64,000 nt of DNA from Xestospongia bergquistia. Its lineage: Eukaryota > Porifera > Demospongiae > Haplosclerida > Petrosiidae. The stretch covers positions 5,722,380 through 5,786,379 of the forward strand of contig OZ014424.1 in assembly GCA_963965975.1 (NCBI GenBank), given 5' to 3'. The position numbers were made by a program, and so were the translations under genes. Positions within the stretch are counted from its first letter, which is position 1. Each line of letters starts with the position of its first letter. The notes under the pieces are model-generated. The model saw nothing but the letters and a program-made list of their open reading frames with translations. It made no database searches and was not told the origin of the DNA. This document shows positions 11,523-22,375 of the stretch, piece by piece.

Positions 11523-12986
11523 CTACATCCTGAGTTGATGACACATTATTATAGTGACAAAAGCAATAAAGAAAGAGATCAGAACATGATTGATCCCAAT
11601 CTCCACTTTATTTAGCTGAGTTGTTAGCTGATCCTTGGAATTAGTTTGTTGATTCTTCATATCAACTAGCAGATCCTTGGTATCAGTTAGTTGATTCTTT
11701 AAATCAGCTAGGTGTTCCTTGGTAACAGTTACTTGAGCAGCTAGCTGATCCTTAGTATCAGTTAGTTGAGCCTTTAAATCAGTTAGCTGATCCTTAGTAT
11801 CAGCTAGTTGATCCTTGGTATCTGTTAGTTGATTCTTTAAATCAGCTAGCTGATCCTTGGTGTTGGTTAGTTGATCTTTGGTATAAGTTAGTTGAGTAGC
11901 TAGCTGATCCTTGGTATCAGTTAGTTGATTCTTTAAATCAGCTAGGCGTTTCTTGGTAACAGTTACTTGAGCAGCTAGCTGATCCTTAGTATCAGTTAGT
12001 TGAGCCTTTAAATCAGTTAGCTGATCCTTAGTATTAGCTAGTTGAGCCTTTAAATCAGCTAGTTGAGCCTTGGTATCTGTTAGTTGATTCTTTAAATCAG
12101 CTAGCTGATCCTTGGTGATGGTTAGTTGATCCTTGGTATAAGTTAGTTGAGTAGCTAGCTGATCCTTGGTATCTGTTACTTGATCCTTTAAATCAGCTAG
12201 TTGAGCCTTGGTATCTGTTAGTTGATTCTTTAAATCAGCTAGCTGATCCTTGGTGTTGGTTAGTTGATCTTTGGTATAAGTTAGTTGAGTAGCTAGCTGA
12301 TCCTTGGTATCAGTTAGTTGATTCTTTAAATCAGCTAGGCGTTTCTTGGTAACAGTTACTTGAGCAGCTAGCTGATCCTTAGTATCAGTTAGTTGAGCCT
12401 TTAAATCAGTTAGCTGATCCTTAGTATTAGCTAGTTGACCCTTTAAATCAGCTAGTTGAGCCTTGGTATCTGTTAGTTGATTCTTTAAATCAGCTAGCTG
12501 ATCCTTGGTGTTGGTTAGTTGATCCTTGGTATAAGTTAGTTGAGTAGCTAGCTGATCCTTGGTATTTGTTACTTGATCCTTTAAATCAACTAGTATTGTT
12601 TGTTGGTCCTTTATGTCAGTTAATTGTGCCTTCATGTCAGCTAGTTGATTTTTTATAACTGTTAGATTATCCTTCACATCAATTAGGTGATCTTCCACAA
12701 TCATTAGTGTCTTCCCCATGTCACGTATTATGCTATCAGTTGTTTTGATCCAATTGTACCAAAATGAGCTCACAAAACCATATAATTTTGCAGGCAAATA
12801 GGGTTTGAGAAAAGGTCCAATATACTCTAGGAGATCTTGTACATAAAATGCATTATACCATTCAGTAAACATTTCCTTCAATGATTTCTTTGCAGCAAGT
12901 TCTTTCTCATTTGAGGCCTCTAAACAATTATTAACTGGGAAAGAGAAAATAAAGACAATTAAAATGAACGAATTGATTATCATCAT
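11523..12986 (-). CDS. Membrane-tethered heptad-repeat coiled-coil protein
   Basis: A single-exon protein of 487 residues. Residues 1-21 are a signal peptide. Residues 22-95 share VQDL, IGP, LP, DSIIR and MGK with the protein encoded at 14132-14740. From about 95 to 465 the chain is almost entirely seven-residue units of the form Q-L-x-x-x-K-D/N/A, such as QLTDTKD and QLADLKN, arranged in longer repeated blocks. A terminal hydrophobic segment (LISFFIAFVTIIM) can span a membrane. The heptad register with Leu at one position predicts a long rod, probably oligomeric; about 370 helical residues would be near 55 nm (inference). The DNA is a 21-bp minisatellite, so length may vary between individuals. 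No named homologue is recognised. Confidence 0.75.
   Translation of the reverse strand: MMIINSFILIVFIFSFPVNNCLEASNEKELAAKKSLKEMFTEWYNAFYVQDLLEYIGPFLKPYLPAKLYGFVSSFWYNWIKTTDSIIRDMGKTLMIVEDHLIDVKDNLTVIKNQLADMKAQLTDIKDQQTILVDLKDQVTNTKDQLATQLTYTKDQLTNTKDQLADLKNQLTDTKAQLADLKGQLANTKDQLTDLKAQLTDTKDQLAAQVTVTKKRLADLKNQLTDTKDQLATQLTYTKDQLTNTKDQLADLKNQLTDTKAQLADLKDQVTDTKDQLATQLTYTKDQLTITKDQLADLKNQLTDTKAQLADLKAQLANTKDQLTDLKAQLTDTKDQLAAQVTVTKKRLADLKNQLTDTKDQLATQLTYTKDQLTNTKDQLADLKNQLTDTKDQLADTKDQLTDLKAQLTDTKDQLAAQVTVTKEHLADLKNQLTDTKDLLVDMKNQQTNSKDQLTTQLNKVEIGINHVLISFFIAFVTIIMCHQLRM
11600..12640 (-). repeat. Coding 21-bp minisatellite (heptad repeat)
   Basis: The core of the coiled-coil gene is a tandem array of 21-bp units, each encoding one heptad. 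Units are grouped into a larger block that recurs about three times (compare 11730-11960, 12000-12320 and 12370-12560), so growth occurred both by single units and by block duplication. Reading frame is preserved throughout. Confidence 0.85.
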
Positions 12987-13084
12987 CTTGGTACTAAGAT
13001 TGACTTCTAAACGTGCTCAATTTTAGGGTTCAGTTGTTAGTTAAAAGGTGTGGCTCAAATTAACCAGGATAATTCTGCAAAAGG

Positions 13085-13325
13085 GTGTGTCTTATTATAG
13101 GAAGAGACATAACATTTAGAAGTCAATTTTTAACAAGATTGATAGTCAACAGATTACCATAGAAACTATCTTCTATATAACAGTACAATGAGTGATCCAG
13201 ACCTTTCCAGATTGGACCAGACACGATTTGTTAGCTGAGCAATGTATTCTTATCAATACTGAAGATAAAGTATTGGGACATGAAACAAATGTCATTTAAA
13301 TACCAACATTGACTCTTGGACTACA
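13085..13325 (+). pseudogene. 5' fragment of a second IDI1 copy
   Basis: This stretch matches the promoter-proximal part and first exon of IDI1 at about 14865-15180: the segment encoding the start [32 protein letters not shown] and the following NTNIDS is all recognisable. Small deletions shift the frame, and the copy stops after about 240 bp without the Nudix core. It is a dead remnant of a tandem duplication rather than an alternative exon, because it lacks a usable splice donor into the intact gene and carries its own start region. Confidence 0.8.
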
Positions 13326-13388
13326 TAACTAGAAACTACTCCATTTGCATTGTTGCTACTAATAAAGACAATCTATTAAAATAATATA
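13326..13388 (+). pseudogene. Relic of the 3' end of the GPI-type gene
   Basis: About 60 bp resemble the end of the surface-protein gene at 10318-10385: a recognisable CCATTTGC...TTATTG...CTCTATTAAAATAA pattern with substitutions and a small deletion. On its own the match would be weak, but it lies exactly between the IDI1 relic and the membrane-protein relic, the order expected from a duplicated block. Confidence 0.55.
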
Positions 13389-13917
13389 GCAATATATACT
13401 GGTCCAAAGATGCCATGTAATAGAAGTATAGTACAATCAAAGGCTAATAGAGTGAGTAGTGAAATATAACTTGCTAATATATAGTTTAAGAGAATACATG
13501 CTATCAAAATGGCCACTGAAAGTACTGTTGTACCAACACTTGTTAAAAGTTTGTCTATAGAGAAAGAGTGACATTACTTTAAACATACTTATATTTATTT
13601 TATACCTGAATCAAAGATGGTATTTAAAACACCTTGACCTGCTTTTGAAAACAAATTATAACTTTGTTCATTAAAGACTGGTTTGATAATTTCAGCTATA
13701 TTTGCTAGTGTCTCAGCAGAGAGATTATAAACTGTATTAACTACAGCTCCAAATTTCTTGAAAGGATCTATAACACTGCTAACACTACTGATTAGATATT
13801 CAATTAGTGTTTTGTCATGTCTGAGTCACATTGATCTCTGGTACTATGTGGTCCCAATTTATTAGCTTCTTTACAAGAGATAATAAGGAGTAGGATAGAG
13901 AGACAATAAAGATACAT
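13389..13917 (-). pseudogene. Truncated copy of the multi-pass membrane gene
   Basis: The segment is very similar to 10749-11334. It retains the signal-peptide region (MYLYCLSILLLIISC, start 13917), part of the helical segment (NLSAETLANIAEIIK) and the beginning of exon 2. It lacks the C-terminal half of exon 2 and has an internal deletion that removes the acidic stretch. The upstream motif GGTGTGGCTCAAAT is kept at 13933-13946. It is best read as a decayed second copy; expression of a short peptide cannot be excluded. Confidence 0.8.
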
Positions 13918-14131
13918 TGTGAAGGATAAGTAGGTGTGGCTCAAATTTGATCTGAGCATACATAATATAAACTGCATGTATAAACTAAATGACATGTTTA
14001 TACTATCAATGGTAGCAGTGAGGTGTGGCTCCAGTAAAAACTTTATCAAAAAACTAAGACTATCTATACTTGTCTGTTAGTGTAATGTTAACATCCTCTG
14101 ATCGATGGATATCATGAATTCAGATGAACTA

Positions 14132-14740
14132 TCACCAAATCCATAATATGCTGGTGATACATATGGTGAGAATAGTTATAACAGCAATGAAGAAATAGAC
14201 CATCATTATTAGAGCTTGATAGATCAGTGACCAAAGATTGTTATTGTCTCTTATCTCAGACATGATAGTCTCCATTTTAGTTAGTTGAGCCTTTGCATCA
14301 GTTAGCTGAGCCTTCACGTTAGCAAGTTGAGCCTTTATATCATTTAGCTGACCTTTCAAGTCAGTTAGTTGAACCTTCAAATACTTTATATCAGTTTGTT
14401 GATTCTTTACATCAGCTTTCTGATCCTTTTCCATATCAATTAGTCTTTTGCCCATTTCACGTATTATACTGTCAATTGATTTGAAGTGATTATAGTAAAT
14501 ATTATACAAAGAATCATAAATAAATGTAGGTAAATTTGCTTTTAAGAAACCTTCTACAGTAGGACCAATAATACTCAGGAAGAAATCAAATAGATCTTGT
14601 ACTTTGAGTGAAGGTATAGGTATATATTGTCTCAACCTATCCAGTAGAGACTTTCTTTCATCTAAATCTCCATCATCATGTGAAGTCTTAGAACAATTGA
14701 TTGTTATGAAGGAGATAAAAAGAATTAAAAGAAACGACAT
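14132..14740 (-). CDS. Membrane-tethered coiled-coil protein, short paralogue
   Basis: A single-exon gene of 202 residues, related to the 487-residue protein at 11523-12986. It has a signal peptide (MSFLLILFISFITINC), a conserved globular part (VQDLFDFFLSIIGP, then FKSIDSIIREMGKRL), only about eight heptads (QLTDLKG, QLNDIKA, QLANVKA and similar), a METIMSEI segment also seen at the end of the neighbouring multi-pass protein, and a C-terminal transmembrane helix (MMVYFFIAVITILTICI). It probably shows the ancestral length of the rod before expansion in the other copy. A variant of the upstream motif (GGTGTGGCTCAAGT) lies at 14789-14802. Function unknown. Confidence 0.75.
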   Translation of the reverse strand: MSFLLILFISFITINCSKTSHDDGDLDERKSLLDRLRQYIPIPSLKVQDLFDFFLSIIGPTVEGFLKANLPTFIYDSLYNIYYNHFKSIDSIIREMGKRLIDMEKDQKADVKNQQTDIKYLKVQLTDLKGQLNDIKAQLANVKAQLTDAKAQLTKMETIMSEIRDNNNLWSLIYQALIMMVYFFIAVITILTICITSILWIW

Positions 14741-14848
14741 CTTAATTAAGTTATATATTCAAGGGGAGGAGCTGACTTACCAAAAACGGGTGTGGCTCAA
14801 GTTTATTTCCATTATTTAAGTTCGCTACCCCGATATAACCATTGTTAA

Positions 14849-15753
<905 letters not shown>

Positions 15754-15832
15754 TTCTTTTTATATGAAAGTTTTGTTGACATCCGGTAGTAAAGGAAGTT
15801 GAGTTTGTGGGCGTGGCTCTATTAGCCCTGTA

Positions 15833-18176
15833 ATGGAAGTTAAGGTTGCATTATTGATAGCTAGTTTTATTAGTTGTGGTTTGACTGGAGGAGAACAGGA
15901 GACTAGTCCTAAGAATTATGGAGGTAAAGATCCTTTGTCATATATACCATCTATTCCAGAATTATCACCAAGGTAACAAACTACAATGATATATTATTAA
16001 TAGTATATATTGTACTGCTCTAGTATTAAAGATCCAGTTATATGGAAGAATGGAACAAGACTTCTCTTTGTAAGGGACAATAATATTATAAAGTACTTTT
16101 GATATCCTACCATATTAGTTATATAATTATATGTACTTTATTATTATCTCTAGTTTTATACTCCGTGGTGTTCATATAGTCAATTAATGAAGCCATTACT
16201 TTATGAACTAATTGAAAAACTATATTATCATAATGTATCTGGTATATTAGTAGGACAACTTGATATATCTATTCACAGTGGTCAGTATTATAATATATTT
16301 TATATTACTATAATACTGTTTTGTAGATGTTGCTAGAACATTTAGAATTAAAGCCACACCAACGTTACTTCTGTGAGAAATTTTCAGAGTCTCATTCTCA
16401 TATTTTCATTCCTATTTAGATTACAAAATGGTACTCGTTATGAGTTTATTGATGAAGTAACAGTTGATAATATGGTCCAATTTGTTATCAAAATATTAAG
16501 GTACATTGCTGCATATTAAAACTATTTAATTGTAACTTTAGTCCATCATTGACTGAAGTCACTACTGCTGTTGAAATACAAGAGATTTTAAATGAAAGAC
16601 CTGTTGTTTTTCTGTTAATACATGATGAAGAAATTAACAATGAATGGCAGGTTAGTCACACCCACAACCACACCCATCAATTACATGTTGTTATAGGTTG
16701 TCTATACAAGAGTTTCTCAAGAGCGTATATTAATAGGTCATTTTTTATATACAACAAATACTGACATACCAAGTCACATGGTATATCTGATGTATGTCAT
16801 ATCACATGACTGATCACATGATCTAGGGTTTTAACGTGAGATCTCTTCCTGGTCTAGTTGTACTAAAAGATAACCAATCCTATTTGTATACTGGTAAGGG
16901 GTCCATCCTTTCATTATATTACTTATTAATTAATTCATATATTCTTAATTTCTGTTAGATACTCTCTCAAAATATCGTATGACTTTGTGGGTGGAGTCTG
17001 AGCAATTTTCATCACTACCAACTGCCAATGGTAGTACACTGAGATATTTCATGTATACTGGACTTGGTGAGATCATCATGTTACTAAATATAGCTACTGA
17101 TACTATTTATATTTTATAGTGAAAAGATTAGTTATTTTAGTTCTAGCTAATGAACAACACAGATCTATAGCTCATAAAAAGTAATTTCTAGTTAATTAAC
17201 TGTTGCCATGGTGATATTAATAACTAGAGCATATGAAGCTGTAAGACGTGTTGCTACAAGTCGTAAATTACATTCAGGTTATCAGTTTTTGATCTTGGAA
17301 GATAAAGAGTTAGCAGAGAGAATAGTCCAAATGTCATTGACATTACCTGCTTTATTTGTGTGGGAACATTATACTGGATATTACTTCCTTCATGAGGTTA
17401 ATCCTATAATCATGAAATAATTAATCACATTAATTTATTTATAGGAAAAGACTTATACAGAAAAGGGTGTGGCTTCATTTTTGTTTTCGGTAACAGCTGG
17501 AAAAATTCAGGTATGCAATTTATAGTGGGTGTGGTTTATATTTTGACCATCTGTACTGCATTTTTATTTCCTGACATACCTATTCTTTGTGGTTACCACA
17601 CCAACACTTATCATGAGGTTTCTTTCTATAGGCACGAGGAGGTCCAAGTTACTGGACTACATTACATAATGTGAGTTATTTAAGAATTTATTTTAATGGA
17701 ACTTTTCTCTCTTTGTTTTCAGTATTACTGGTGGCTATATAATTTACTACAGGTTAGTTATTGTATATACCCATTAAATATAATTATATGTCCATTTTAA
17801 AACTGTATACATCCATTGAATGCAGTCATGTATCCATTTATAGCTATGTCTAGAATGTAATTGAATTTATAATTTTATATATCCATCAAATACAATTATC
17901 TGTCCATTTATATACATCCATTATCTATTATAGATCATGTTATCTCATCGTCCTATTCTATCAATTCTTGCCATTGTCTTTTTTTTGGCGGGATTCATAA
18001 TCTTTGTGTACTCACGTTGGACTCGACCAAAACCAATACCAAAACAAAATCGACAAGAAGCTATTGCTCGTGAAAGAGCTAGACAAAGAGTGAGAAGAAA
18101 TCAAACAAGAAGAGAAAGAGAACCACAAATGTCTTCTGAGGACAATACAACAGATGAAGAAAAGAAAGATCAATAA
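15833..18176 (+). CDS. TMX3-like transmembrane thioredoxin protein with altered active site
   Basis: Fifteen small exons join to 471 residues. There is a signal peptide (VALLIASFISCGL), a thioredoxin domain (LLFFYTPWCSYSQLMKPLL, then RIKATPTLLLL with the cis-Pro), two further thioredoxin-like regions without cysteines, a transmembrane helix (ILSILAIVFFLAGFIIFVY), a very basic Arg-rich juxtamembrane stretch and an acidic end KKDQ, which fits a KKxx endoplasmic-reticulum retrieval signal. Layout and length match TMX3, a membrane protein disulphide isomerase. The usual CGHC is CSYS here: the first Cys remains and the second is Ser, so dithiol oxidase activity is unlikely, while mixed-disulphide binding or isomerase-type action is possible. 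Family assignment is moderately secure. Confidence 0.8.
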
Positions 18177-18338
18177 ATTATTCAATATATCAATCATATC
18201 ACGTGACTGAATTTAAATACTTTTTAGAAAGTAATTATTTTATTAATAATAATTATTAAGGATTATTACAATAGATTACTGAAATGAACAATTTTTTTCT
18301 CCGTATATTGTAGTATCCACGTGTTATCTTCACTAAAA

Positions 18339-19364
18339 ATGTCATCTACCACTATTTGTCTTGTACATGGCTGTGAGAAGATATGCACTAACTCAACTGT
18401 ATTAACTGATCATCTCCTCAACAACCATTGTTCTTCAAAGAGAGGTACTCTTCACTGTCCTCTGTGTCATCATGTGACTAGTACTGGTCGTAACATCATG
18501 ACTTATCATCTCCGTTCACATCACACTGGTGACAAACCCTACCATTGTCCAGATTGTAAGTGTTCATTTAGTTTAGAAGCTAACCTCAACACACATTGTC
18601 GTGTACGTCATCAAGTCCAGAGAGTCCCAACTGTATCAAGTCATTCTACTTGTACTGTGTCCACTTCTAATAAACATCCTTGTACTACATGTGGAAAAGA
18701 GTTCCCATTTCCGAGTGTCTTACTGCGTCATATTCGTACCCATACAGGAGAGAGACCCTACATTTGTAAGGACTGTGGAAAAGGGTTTACTAGCTTTGGT
18801 CATCTAACTACCCATTATCGTATCCATACGGGAGAGAAACTCTACGTTTGTAAGGATTGTGGGAAAGGGTTTACTAGCTTTGGTTCTCTAACTATCCATT
18901 CTCGTATCCATACTGGAGAGAAACCTTATGTTTGTAAGGATTGTGGAAAAGGGTTTACTACCTTAAATAATCTAACTGTCCATTCTCGTATCCATACTGG
19001 AGAGAAACCTTATGTTTGTAAGGATTGTGGAAAATGTTTTAATCAATCTAGTAGTCTTACTTCTCATCGTCGTATTCATACTGGAGAGAAACCCTACATA
19101 TGTAAGGACTGCGGGAAAAGGTTTAGTAGCTTTAGTAATCTAACTAGCCACTCTTATATCCATATTGCAGAGAAACCTTATGTTTGTAAGGACTGTGGGA
19201 AAGGTTTTTGTCAGTCTAGTCATCTGAAGAGACATTCTCGTATCCATACTGGAGAAAAACCTTATATATGTAAGGAATGTGGGAAAAGATTTACTCAGTC
19301 TGGTGATCTAACAAGACATTGTCGTATCCACTCTAGGTACTGTAGAGAGTCCCTACATATGTAA
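18339..19364 (+). CDS. C2H2 zinc-finger protein, about eleven fingers
   Basis: A single exon encodes 341 residues. The first finger is atypical ([10 protein letters not shown], four residues between cysteines); fingers 2-3 ([16 protein letters not shown]) are divergent; from residue about 110 onward there are eight canonical fingers of the YxCKDCGKxF type joined by HTGEKPY linkers. Such tandem arrays bind DNA in a sequence-specific manner in the nucleus; no effector domain (KRAB, BTB, SCAN) is present. The start is the ATG at 18339; the frame runs further up but only with a GTG. After the last full finger the frame ends prematurely, and two to three more finger units lie downstream in another frame. 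Confidence 0.85.
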   Translation: MSSTTICLVHGCEKICTNSTVLTDHLLNNHCSSKRGTLHCPLCHHVTSTGRNIMTYHLRSHHTGDKPYHCPDCKCSFSLEANLNTHCRVRHQVQRVPTVSSHSTCTVSTSNKHPCTTCGKEFPFPSVLLRHIRTHTGERPYICKDCGKGFTSFGHLTTHYRIHTGEKLYVCKDCGKGFTSFGSLTIHSRIHTGEKPYVCKDCGKGFTTLNNLTVHSRIHTGEKPYVCKDCGKCFNQSSSLTSHRRIHTGEKPYICKDCGKRFSSFSNLTSHSYIHIAEKPYVCKDCGKGFCQSSHLKRHSRIHTGEKPYICKECGKRFTQSGDLTRHCRIHSRYCRESLHM

Positions 19365-19600
19365 GAAATGTGGAAAGAGATTTACTCATTTTGATAGTAT
19401 TACTTCCCATCATCGTATTCATACTGGAGAGAAACCGTATATATGTAAGGACTGTGAAAAAAGGTTTACTCAGTCTTGTAATCTAACCAGACATTCTTGT
19501 ATTAGCACTTGAGAGTGACCCTACATATGTAAGGACTACAGGAAAACTTTTACTTGCTCTTACAATCTAACTACCTATTATCATATTCATTCATAAAAGG
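19365..19600 (+). pseudogene. Decayed extra zinc fingers of the upstream gene
   Basis: Directly after the stop, sequence encoding [33 protein letters not shown] and a third weaker unit continues in a shifted frame, followed by stop codons. The linker at 19332-19356 appears to have gained bases relative to the normal HTGEKP linker, which would explain the shift. These units were probably once part of the same array. Splicing around the shift cannot be ruled out but no good donor/acceptor pair is visible. Confidence 0.7.
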
Positions 19601-19789
19601 GTGTCCTAACCAGATACTCCAAGTTAACATTAATAGATCATCATTTATCTCTCAATACTATATAATATGTTATTCAAATAATACTGCAATGGTATATTAT
19701 AACTCGACTCCCGGCCAATCAAAAAAGCACAAATCATTATGAGCAGTAATGGGCGTGGTCAGTAATTGACCAAAACATTTGTCGGTAAA

Positions 19790-21593
19790 ATGTCTACTAA
19801 CAGTGGAAAATACGTTGTTATAAAGACAGCCAATGGAACTGCGAACGATATACGAGTTCTTTGTGTAGAAAATTGGCGAGTCTTTGATTTAAAAGTTCAT
19901 CTCTCTGCTCAACATCCTCTCCATCCAGTAAGAACAATAATTGTAACTAACTTGTCTTCATAATATTACCAGCCTGTTAGAGGACAGAAGTTAATACACT
20001 CTGGTAAACTGTTATCAGATGAAACTATTGTTGATACGTTAGTACCAGTATGTTATCAATATCATCAACAAATATTAAGTTATCTCTGGGATATAGGGTA
20101 ATAAAGAAATTGTACTACATTTGGTGATATCCCCTGCATATTTAAGATCTAACTCAATACCAGCCAGAAACCCAAGCCATGTGGTATATATCGTATCATG
20201 TGACTTGTCATGTGATCTTGTATTGTAGGATCAAGAGAGACCAGTTGTGCCTCCAGCAGATGCTACACCTACAAATTCAACAGCATATAATGAGAATCAG
20301 CTACCTCGTCCTAATCAAGTATTATTAAATACAATGATGTCATTATGATGTCAAGTTTTTTGTTTATAGTTTCCTAATAATCCTTGGCTTCACTACAGAC
20401 CTCAAATGTAAGTCAAACCTGTTTAACCAGTTTATAACCTGTTACTATAGGATGCCTGGTAATCCTAATGAACAATATCCTCGACCTTTCCCTACAAATT
20501 GGCCACACCCCTATATGATGAATTTCTCACCATATTATGCTGCCCAAATGGCACATTGGTATCATACACTATATCATGGGTTAGTCTAATGGATAAATAG
20601 ATAGTACACATTGAATGAATAATAGACACATAGTTGGAATAATGTGTTAAATATTGTTTTAATTCTTTAGTCAATTACAAGGTGGTATTGTTCATAACAA
20701 TCAAGATGCTAACAATGGACTACCAGCTAACAATTTGGAACAAGATGGCGGAGGTCCTGAAGAGCCTGAATTACAAGATGACTTGGCTATGAATGGAGGG
20801 GGAGGATTTGCCTTAATGGCTGATAATCGTAGACCACGAGATCTTGTGGATTATGGTTACATGTTTATGATGCTCCTGTTTCTAGGAATGATAGGTTACT
20901 TAACTGGTTCTCTTTACCAGTTCATTATATTCTTTGCTGGGGTAGCCATTATTTTAATGTGAGTAAAATAAGAATTGAATTTTAGTAATAATTTGTATTC
21001 ACAGGAATCAAGGCGGATGGTTTAGAGTTCAAAGAAGAGGTATTATATAATTTTATTGTTAATTGTATTATATTACATTACATTAGTAATAACTGATACA
21101 CCACAACAGCCGCAACAACCTGCACAGAGGGAACAAGATCAAGTTGACAACGGAGATGAGAGAGATATCCCAGGAGATAATAATCAGGTAACAAGCACCG
21201 ACTATAAGTACATCCACTACACAGCCATCTGGCAGAGTATTTAAATTCCAGTCTGTTGTTTACAAAGTATCTCTTAGTAGTACAGACCATTGTACTCCTA
21301 GACATGTGTATTAAAATACACAGAGGAGGAGTTAATCTAGGTGTGTATCCCACTTGACCAACATCCCTTAAATATAGCTTGTTATGTGGTGTATTACTCT
21401 AGTTAAGATAAGAGGGTGGTTTAAACCTAATAATTTGTATCCTTCCTTATAGCCTGAGGAAGAAGTGGTAGGACCTCCACAGGAACAAGCTCAGCTACCT
21501 AGACAAGGGTTTCTGGCTACAATAGTAGTCTTTGTGACATCTTTCTTTACGTCTTTATTTCCACAACAAATCCCTGAATTACAGGCAAACTAA
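19790..21593 (+). CDS. HERPUD: HERPUD-like ER protein with ubiquitin-like domain
   Basis: HERPUD proteins are stress-induced components of the ER-associated degradation machinery at the HRD1 ligase. Ten exons (first 19790-19927, last 21453-21593) join to 373 residues. An N-terminal ubiquitin-like fold contains WRVFDLKVHLSAQHP, RGQKLIHSGKLLSDE and IVLHLV. A Pro/Asn-rich central part follows, then paired hydrophobic segments (YMFMMLLFLGMIGYLTG and LYQFIIFFAGVAIILM) as in the HERPUD membrane hairpin, and a cytosolic tail ending FFTSLFPQQIPELQAN. The start is chosen at the first ATG with good context (AAAATGT). One copy is present, before the vertebrate HERPUD1/2 split, so no number is given. Confidence 0.9.
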
Positions 21594-22375
21594 ACAGTCA
21601 GTTTTGAGTCCAGTAGGAGACTCAATAATATATATATATATGTGTGTGTATCATTATGGATATTATAATTATTAAAATTATTGTAATTGTCTTTTAATAT
21701 TATTCATATAAGGTTAATGATATAGCATGTTATTTGACACCCCTTGTATACAAAGCAGTAACTGTATTCACAGAATGGATCTTGCTGTTATGGGAATAAG
21801 GAGGAGTCAATAGACCACACAGTTGTAATATTAACACGAGGTACCATGTGTATTGAGACAATGGCAGATATAAGTCTCCATTATAACTTGATTTTATTGA
21901 AAAGGACTTATTTCTTTAGTGTTATAAACTTGTTAATGTGTAAAATAACGCGATTAACTGAGTTAAATTTGTTAAAATTGCTAGAGAAGCCTTAAGTGCA
22001 AGAGTGTTAATGATATTCATAGTAGATCGCTATGCTGTGGTTACAATATCCTAAAGTGTTGATAGTGATAAAGGTCTAATGACATCGCTAATTAATATGT
22101 GCCAACTCTCTTTTTGTGGGGCAGCTCAGTGCAGGGCGCCACTAACGATGAGTATACGTTAGTATGGCTCTATTGAAGTTCAGTGATATCTTTTAAAACA
22201 GTAAGATATAGTGATTTTATTGAAATATTTGCATATTGCATTGAATGAGTTGCAATTGACTGTTTTTATCTTTTCATATTTAGTTGTAGTGTGGTTTTGT
22301 AAGAGACATTTAGGAGTCTACTATCTTTCAGAGTTCAGACACCAGACAACAGCCTCGTGTGATACGACGTTAAAG
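21594..22375. other. Intergenic region upstream of the TRIM-NHL gene
   Basis: About 780 bp without a supported gene. It contains AT-rich sequence with a short TA/TG repeat near 21629-21650 and probably the 5' untranslated region of the TRIM-NHL gene. The frame of that gene stays open from 22211 and would add a hydrophobic stretch, but the domain match and start context favour 22376. Confidence 0.6.

Noticed and set aside
13085-13950. Alternative exons for the neighbouring membrane genes or IDI1
   Set aside because: The pieces carry their own start regions and frame-breaking deletions and follow the order of a duplicated block, so they are relics.
22211-22375. In-frame N-terminal extension of the TRIM-NHL gene with a hydrophobic helix
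   Set aside because: Weak start context and no match to TRIM proteins; more likely 5' untranslated sequence.
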